From Burkholderia sp. Ax-1724 (GTDB lineage Bacteria > Pseudomonadota > Gammaproteobacteria > Burkholderiales > Burkholderiaceae), in contig NZ_VWWL01000004.1 of assembly GCF_011752995.1 (NCBI RefSeq), forward strand, positions 186,001-250,000: 64,000 nt of DNA. The letters run 5' to 3'. This document shows, piece by piece, positions 59,310-64,000 of this stretch; the stretch's first letter is position 1; each line of letters opens with the position of its first letter. The position numbers and the translations under genes are program-made. The notes under the pieces are model-generated. The model worked only from the letters and a program-made list of their open reading frames with translations. It ran no database searches and was not told the origin of the DNA.

Positions 59310-60125
59310 GTGACAACGTCTTCAACCGGGGCGGCTGACGTACAGTCCGCGCCTGCCGGCTTTGCCATTTCCGAACGCAGTGCGCATCTGCGCGCGCAAA
59401 CCGCGTTGTTCATGCGCGATCATGTGCTGTCGCTGGTGTCGCACGATCTGCGTGGTCCGTTGAATGCGATCCATAGCTGGGCCTACGTGCTCGAGCGCAA
59501 GCTCGATGCGAGCGACCCGAACTCGCAGCGCGCGATTGCCGGCATTCGCAGCGGCGTCGATCAGCAGGTCAAGCTGCTCGAAACGGTGGTCGATGCGACG
59601 CGCGCCGAAACGAAGTCGCTCGCGCTCGCGTATGCGCCGTTTTCTCTGCATCCGCTGCTCGACGAAACCATCGCCGAGGTCCGCACCGGTCTCGCTCGCG
59701 CGCGCGGCGTCGAGATCAGGCTCGACTCGCAGCTTGCCACCGAGCAGTTGAACGGCGACCGCGAGCGGCTCGTCGCCGCCTTGTGGCTGATGCTCACGTT
59801 TGCGGTCGAAGCGGGCGCGCCGGGTGCCGAGGTCGCGCTGAGCACGCGCGCGGACGCGGGCGCGTGGCACGCGAGCGTGGTGTACGAGCCGAACCAGGCC
59901 GCGCTGAACGATGCCGCGTTGCCCCACCTGCTGGAAGCGTTTGCGCGCAAGCAGGCAGGCGAGCCGCGCGAAGCGAAACGCATTGCATGGGTGTTCGCGC
60001 TGTGCAAGCGCGTCGCGGAAGCACACGGCGGCAGCTTCGAGCAAAGCGACGCGGTGGACGGCGACGGCAACGGCGTTGCCACGCTCACGCTGCGCGTGCC
60101 GTTCAGCGCGAGCGTACCGAAATGA
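59310..60125 (+). CDS. Reduced histidine-kinase-like protein
   Basis: A 271-residue soluble protein with no membrane segment. The HisKA box SLVSHDLRGPLNAIHSW puts the phosphoacceptor His at 45. The C-terminal part has the length of a HATPase domain, but the N-box is degenerate (DRERLVAALWLMLTFAVEAG lacks the usual Asn). The G1 DxGxG motif is also not recognisable; a GNGVATLTLRVP end remains. No sensor domain and no response regulator gene are nearby. It may be a phosphotransfer or pseudokinase component. Start is a GTG with GAGAGAG upstream; an internal ATG at 59412 is possible. Confidence 0.75.
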   Translation: MTTSSTGAADVQSAPAGFAISERSAHLRAQTALFMRDHVLSLVSHDLRGPLNAIHSWAYVLERKLDASDPNSQRAIAGIRSGVDQQVKLLETVVDATRAETKSLALAYAPFSLHPLLDETIAEVRTGLARARGVEIRLDSQLATEQLNGDRERLVAALWLMLTFAVEAGAPGAEVALSTRADAGAWHASVVYEPNQAALNDAALPHLLEAFARKQAGEPREAKRIAWVFALCKRVAEAHGGSFEQSDAVDGDGNGVATLTLRVPFSASVPK

Positions 60126-60247
60126 ATACGAACGAACACGAATGAGTACGATTGAGCATGGGGTGCCGGCATGCCGGGCACGCAAGCAGGCGCAGGCAAC
60201 AGGCAGCCGCCGGCAAACACGAGTACGTGCAAATAAGCGCGCTTAAC

Positions 60248-60275
60248 TTTTCACCGAGCTTTCACCCTCTATACT
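60248..60275 (+). promoter_or_regulatory. Likely promoter of the CNNM/CBS gene
   Basis: TTTTCA (60248-60253), a 16-base spacer and TATACT (60270-60275) fit a sigma-70-type promoter, giving a start about 25 bases before the proposed TTG initiation codon. Confidence 0.5.
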
Positions 60276-60304
60276 GACAACTTTTGTTGCCGGAGCCCCT
60301 CGCT

Positions 60305-61648
60305 TTGATCCAGGTCGTTGCCCTTATCGGCGCATTGTTTCTCGTTGCCCTCAACGGCTTTTTCGTCGCCGCTGAATTCGGTCTGGTGAAACTGCGGCAG
60401 ACGCGCGTGCAAAGCCTCGCGGCCCAGCACGGCATGCGTGGGCGCCTGCTCGCGAAAGTGCATGGACAACTCGATGCCTATCTGTCGGCGTGTCAGCTCG
60501 GCATCACGCTCGCCTCGCTCGGTCTTGGCTGGATCGGCGAGCCCGCGTTCGCGCAACTGCTGACGCCGCTCTTCAAGGTGATCGGCGTCGAATCGGAACA
60601 GCTGATCCACGGCATTTCGCTGTTCTTCGCGTTCTCGTGCATCTCGTTCCTGCATATCGTCGTCGGCGAACTCGCGCCGAAGTCGCTCGCGATCCGCGAA
60701 GCGGAGAAGGTGTCGCTATGGGCCGCGATGCCGCTGTACGGTTTTTACTGGGTGATGTATCCGGCCATTTGGGTGCTCAATACGAGCGCGAACACGGTAC
60801 TGAAGGCAGCGGGGCTCGATACCGGTCACGGTCACGATTCCCATTACTCGACCGACGAACTCAAGCTGATCCTGCGCGGTCGCCGCGCACAGGTCGCGAG
60901 CGGACGCGTGGCGACCGATGGCGCCTACAGCCAGGACGAATGGAACACGATTGCGCATTCGCTCGATTTTTCGCGCATGACCGTGTCGGACCTGATGCGG
61001 CCGGCGCATGAAATGGTCAGCCTGCGGCGCGATCTGCCCTTGCGCGACAACATGCAGGTGGTCGCGCAGCATCGCTTCAGCCGCTATCCGCTATTCGAGG
61101 ATGCCTCGGGCGAGCGCGTCGCCGGCATGATTCACCTGAAGGACCTGCTGCTCGCGCGCCAGGCCGGCAGCACGCTCGACGATCTCGGCCGCTACGTGCG
61201 CCCGGTGCAATGCGTGCGGCCCGATCTACCGGCGCTCGAACTGTTTCGTCGCTTTCGCAAGGGCGCGCCGCACTTTGCGCTGGTCGGCTACAAGCATGCG
61301 AAGCCGATCGGCTTTCTCACGCTCGACAATCTGCTCGGCGCGCTGGTGGGGCAGATTCACGACGAATTCCGTCAGGGCGATGCCGACTGGACTCGCATGG
61401 ACGACGGCACGCTGATGGGCAAAGGCAGCTTGCCGGTGGTGTCGCTCGAACGCGCGCTTGGTATCGATATCGACGAGGGCCGGGCGGAATCGGTCGGCGG
61501 TCTCGTGATCCAGGCGCTCAACGATCTGCCGAGCGAGGGGCAGCGCATCGAGTTCGAAGACTTCGACGTGGTCATCAAGAAGATGAAGGGCCCACGCATC
61601 GTGCTCGTGCGCGTGTATCCGAAGATGTTCGACGACGAAGGCGGTTGA
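60305..61648 (+). CDS. CNNM/CBS-domain membrane protein (CorC/HlyC-like)
   Basis: A 447-residue protein. The CNNM (DUF21) membrane domain spans about 1-190 (VALNGFFVAAEFGLVKLRQT, SACQLGITLASLGLGWIGEP, LHIVVGELAPKSLAIREAEK). Two CBS motifs follow (SDLMRPAHEMVSLRRDLPLR, then PVQCVRPDLPALELFRRFRK). The CorC_HlyC C-terminal domain comes last (LMGKGSLPVVSLERALGIDI). Family members move Mg2+ or Co2+ or sense adenylates; the old hemolysin name is doubtful. The start is inferred as TTG at 60305 because GGAG lies 9 bases upstream; another TTG lies at 60284. Confidence 0.9.
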   Translation: MIQVVALIGALFLVALNGFFVAAEFGLVKLRQTRVQSLAAQHGMRGRLLAKVHGQLDAYLSACQLGITLASLGLGWIGEPAFAQLLTPLFKVIGVESEQLIHGISLFFAFSCISFLHIVVGELAPKSLAIREAEKVSLWAAMPLYGFYWVMYPAIWVLNTSANTVLKAAGLDTGHGHDSHYSTDELKLILRGRRAQVASGRVATDGAYSQDEWNTIAHSLDFSRMTVSDLMRPAHEMVSLRRDLPLRDNMQVVAQHRFSRYPLFEDASGERVAGMIHLKDLLLARQAGSTLDDLGRYVRPVQCVRPDLPALELFRRFRKGAPHFALVGYKHAKPIGFLTLDNLLGALVGQIHDEFRQGDADWTRMDDGTLMGKGSLPVVSLERALGIDIDEGRAESVGGLVIQALNDLPSEGQRIEFEDFDVVIKKMKGPRIVLVRVYPKMFDDEGG

Positions 61649-61724
61649 GCGGTCGTTCAAAGCCGGCGCTCAAGGTTAAGTCCAAGCCTGGGAGTGCACT
61701 TCAACTTACCCGCAAAAGCCGCCC

Positions 61725-64000
61725 TCAACTCCGCGGCACGCCGTCCTCGACCAGCACCGCCACCGGCATCGCCGCCAACGCATCGCGCAGATACAGCAAA
61801 CCATTCTCGTCGACCTTCGGCGCGGCCGGACTCAGCCAGTCGAACAGCGCGCGCGCCGACAGATCGGACGGCATCTCGATGGCCGTATCGGCCCATCGCT
61901 CGGGCTCGACGAGCGGCAAATCTCCTTGAGCGCTCCCGGCGTCACCTGCGCCGGTATCGCGCCCGGTTCGAAGCAGCCTCGCCGCAAGCCGGCTCGCCAC
62001 CACCACGGCCCACGCATTGCCATGCCGCCGCGCGAACGCAATCACACTCGACGCATGCGCGCCCCGCACCGCGAGCGGCAGATACGCACCCTGGCTCAGC
62101 AATTCCGGCAGATGCGTGCGCAACGCGAGCACACGCTGGATTACCGCGAGCTTCACGCGTCCGTCGCGCCAATCCGCGAGAAGCTCCGACGGCGGTGTCT
62201 GTGCCGTCGCGAGCGATGCTTCGCGCTGCGCGAAATCGACGGGCCGCCGATTGTCGGGATCGACGAGGCTGAAGTCCCACAACTCGGTGCCTTGATAAAG
62301 ATCGGGAATCCCCGGCGACGCGAGCCGCAGCACCGTCTGTTGCAAGCCGTTGAGCGCGCCCGCGCGGCCGATGCGCTCGACGAACGCCGCCAGCTCCTTC
62401 AGGAAGCCGTCGCGCCGCTGCGGCGCGAGGATGTCGAACAGGAAGTCGCGGCAGCCCGCTTCGTAGGCTTCGTCGGGCGCGAGCCAACTGGTTTGCAGTT
62501 TCGCCTCGCGCAGCGCCTTCAACTGCCATTGCGCGACGCGCTCGGCCAGTGCCTTGACGCCGGCTTCGTCGCCGGCACGTAGCAGAAGCGGCCAGCAGCC
62601 CACGAGCGTCTGATACAGCATCGCCTCGGCGGCGGGGCCCGGCGCCCATGCGTCGCTCGTGTCCCGACTCACGCTGCTGATCGGCGTGCCGTCGAGCGCG
62701 CGCCGCTGCGGCGCGTTCAAGGTCGACCACGCGCGCAACGTCGCGCTCCATTCGTCGGCGATCTCGCTGAGCACCGCGAGCCGCGCGCGCACGTCCTCGC
62801 CGCGCTTGTGATCGTGCGTGGCCGTGGCGAGCAAGGCATGCGGAAAGCGTTGCGCGCGCTCCCGGTTGCGCGCGTGAAACGGCTCGACCGGTAATGCGAA
62901 TTCGCTCGGGTCCGAGCCGACTTCGTTGCGCGACAACAGGCGGCCGTAGCGGTAGCACGCGGTGTCCTCGATGGCCTTCGCGGCGAGCGGCGCGGTCAGC
63001 TGCGAGAACAGCGTCTGCGCGTTGCGTCGCGACGACCCCGTGTGCGAGGGCGGGCCGCCGCCTTGCGCCGACGGTGGCTGCGGCGCGCCGGGCCGTGCGG
63101 GCGGCGCGTCTTCGGCGCTGCCGCCGAGCCATGCGTTCACGCGCTCGAGCGCGGCATGATCGGCGCGCGGCAGCGTCGCCCGCGCGCGGGCGAGCGCTGC
63201 GTCGAAGTAGACGTTGTCGGCGGCGCTGCGCAAGCCGTTCTGCGGATAGATGCGGTACACCGGGAAATGCACGACCAGTTCGGTCAGCACGCGGCGCAGC
63301 GTCGTGAACGTGAAGTCGCGCGTCGCTAGCGAATCGCGCGCGATGCGGTGCAATGCGCGCGCGGCGCGATCGAGTTCCGCCGCGAGGTTTTCCGCGAGAA
63401 TCTTGCGGCGCGCGGCGAGCGCTTCGTCGGCGAAATGCGCGGCGCGGCCGGTCAGCTCGACCCATGTGCGCGCGAGCGGTTCGGCGCCGGCCGGATCGTG
63501 CAGCAGCGCGCCGACGTCGTTCATGAAGTCGTAGCCGGTTGTACCGTCGATGGGCCAGTCGTCGCGCAGCGGCTCGTCGTGGCCGAGAATCTTCTCGACC
63601 ACGACGTACGGCGCCGTGTCGCGCAACTCGGCGAGCCGTTGCCGCAGGCGCTGGCAGTATTCGCGCGGCTCGGCGAGTCCGTCGACGTGATCGATGCGCA
63701 GACCGTCGACGAGCCCTTCGCGATACAGCCGGAAGATCAGCGCATGCACCGCGTCGAACACCTCGGGCCGCTCGATACGCACGCCCGCGAGCGTCGAGAT
63801 GTCGAAGAAGCGCCGCCAGTTCACTTCGTCGGATGCGGTGCGCCACCACGCGAGCCGGAAGTGCTGCCGTTCGAGCAGCCGATGCAGCCGGTCGCGCGTG
63901 ACCGGGTCTTCCGGTGCATACGCTTCGAGCACGAAGTCGAGCGCCGCGGCGCCGTTGCGCGCCGCGAACTCGCGCAGCGCGTCGCGCGCAACGGCCGCGT
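61725..64000 (-). CDS. treY: Maltooligosyltrehalose synthase, C-terminal part (cut by window edge)
   Basis: The reading frame is open to base 64000, so the true start lies beyond the window; about 758 codons are present. GLRIDHVDGLAEPREYCQRL holds the nucleophilic Asp, YVVVEKILGHDEPLRDDWPI the general acid Glu, and GTTGYDFMNDVGALL and ATATHDHKRGEDVRARLAVL follow. YQGTELWDFSLVDPDNRRPV marks the C-terminus. TreY turns the reducing end of maltodextrin into an alpha-1,1 trehalose bond, then TreZ releases trehalose. TreZ and glgX partners are expected to the right. A Gly/Pro/Ala-rich insert lies near 63050-63120. Confidence 0.92.
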   Translation of the reverse strand, partial: AAVARDALREFAARNGAAALDFVLEAYAPEDPVTRDRLHRLLERQHFRLAWWRTASDEVNWRRFFDISTLAGVRIERPEVFDAVHALIFRLYREGLVDGLRIDHVDGLAEPREYCQRLRQRLAELRDTAPYVVVEKILGHDEPLRDDWPIDGTTGYDFMNDVGALLHDPAGAEPLARTWVELTGRAAHFADEALAARRKILAENLAAELDRAARALHRIARDSLATRDFTFTTLRRVLTELVVHFPVYRIYPQNGLRSAADNVYFDAALARARATLPRADHAALERVNAWLGGSAEDAPPARPGAPQPPSAQGGGPPSHTGSSRRNAQTLFSQLTAPLAAKAIEDTACYRYGRLLSRNEVGSDPSEFALPVEPFHARNRERAQRFPHALLATATHDHKRGEDVRARLAVLSEIADEWSATLRAWSTLNAPQRRALDGTPISSVSRDTSDAWAPGPAAEAMLYQTLVGCWPLLLRAGDEAGVKALAERVAQWQLKALREAKLQTSWLAPDEAYEAGCRDFLFDILAPQRRDGFLKELAAFVERIGRAGALNGLQQTVLRLASPGIPDLYQGTELWDFSLVDPDNRRPVDFAQREASLATAQTPPSELLADWRDGRVKLAVIQRVLALRTHLPELLSQGAYLPLAVRGAHASSVIAFARRHGNAWAVVVASRLAARLLRTGRDTGAGDAGSAQGDLPLVEPERWADTAIEMPSDLSARALFDWLSPAAPKVDENGLLYLRDALAAMPVAVLVEDGVPRS

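Overview
The window is a GC-rich stretch of a Burkholderiales chromosome, most likely Paraburkholderia or Burkholderia. The evidence is gene order: mdh / gntR / sdhCDAB-sdhE-gltA / leuC-(entericidin)-leuD-leuB / asd / fimV-like / truA-trpF-trpB-(DNA methylase)-trpA-accD-folC-SPOR-cvpA-purF / metZ. In Burkholderia this block normally lies on the second chromosome. I see no rRNA, tRNA, insertion sequence, phage gene or CRISPR array.

Region 1 (1-7.2 kb) holds the start of a PaiB-like FMN-binding protein, a DUF1254/DUF1214 lipoprotein, a giant AsmA/DUF748 envelope protein and a PAP2 phosphatase. Region 2 (7.3-23.3 kb) is accessory catabolism. It has a divergent isonitrile hydratase / GlxA-type regulator pair. 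An MHS transporter, CoA-transferase, leaderless solute-binding-like protein and enoyl-CoA hydratase form an operon facing a LacI repressor. A second LacI repressor faces a sugar-oxidation operon (Gfo/Idh/MocA, TIM-barrel epimerase, DUF4432, SDR). A third LacI repressor faces a GudP-like sugar-acid transporter. Candidate operators are visible in all three LacI intergenic regions.

Region 3 (23.4-38.3 kb) is central carbon metabolism. A leftward set (mdh, citE-like lyase, prpC, lysozyme-inhibitor-like protein, prpD, acnA) and a rightward set (gntR, sdhCDAB, sdhE, gltA) diverge from a perfect 20-bp palindrome next to a good mdh promoter, which suggests one GntR/UTRA regulator for both. Region 4 (38.5-57.9 kb) is biosynthesis: leucine, aspartate semialdehyde, tryptophan, fatty acid, folate, purine and methionine genes, with fimV-like and cell-envelope genes interspersed. 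Region 5 (57.9-64 kb) has an AraC regulator, an FKBP isomerase, a reduced histidine kinase, a CNNM/CBS membrane protein and the 3' part of treY, which runs off the right edge.

The two most interesting finds are regulatory RNAs not apparent from the protein genes. The asd leader encodes a 39-residue Ile/Thr/Lys-rich peptide (42141-42260) followed by mutually exclusive hairpins, a candidate attenuator for the aspartate family. The metZ leader (about 56462-56522) matches the SAM-II (SAM-alpha) riboswitch core and is followed by an intrinsic terminator.
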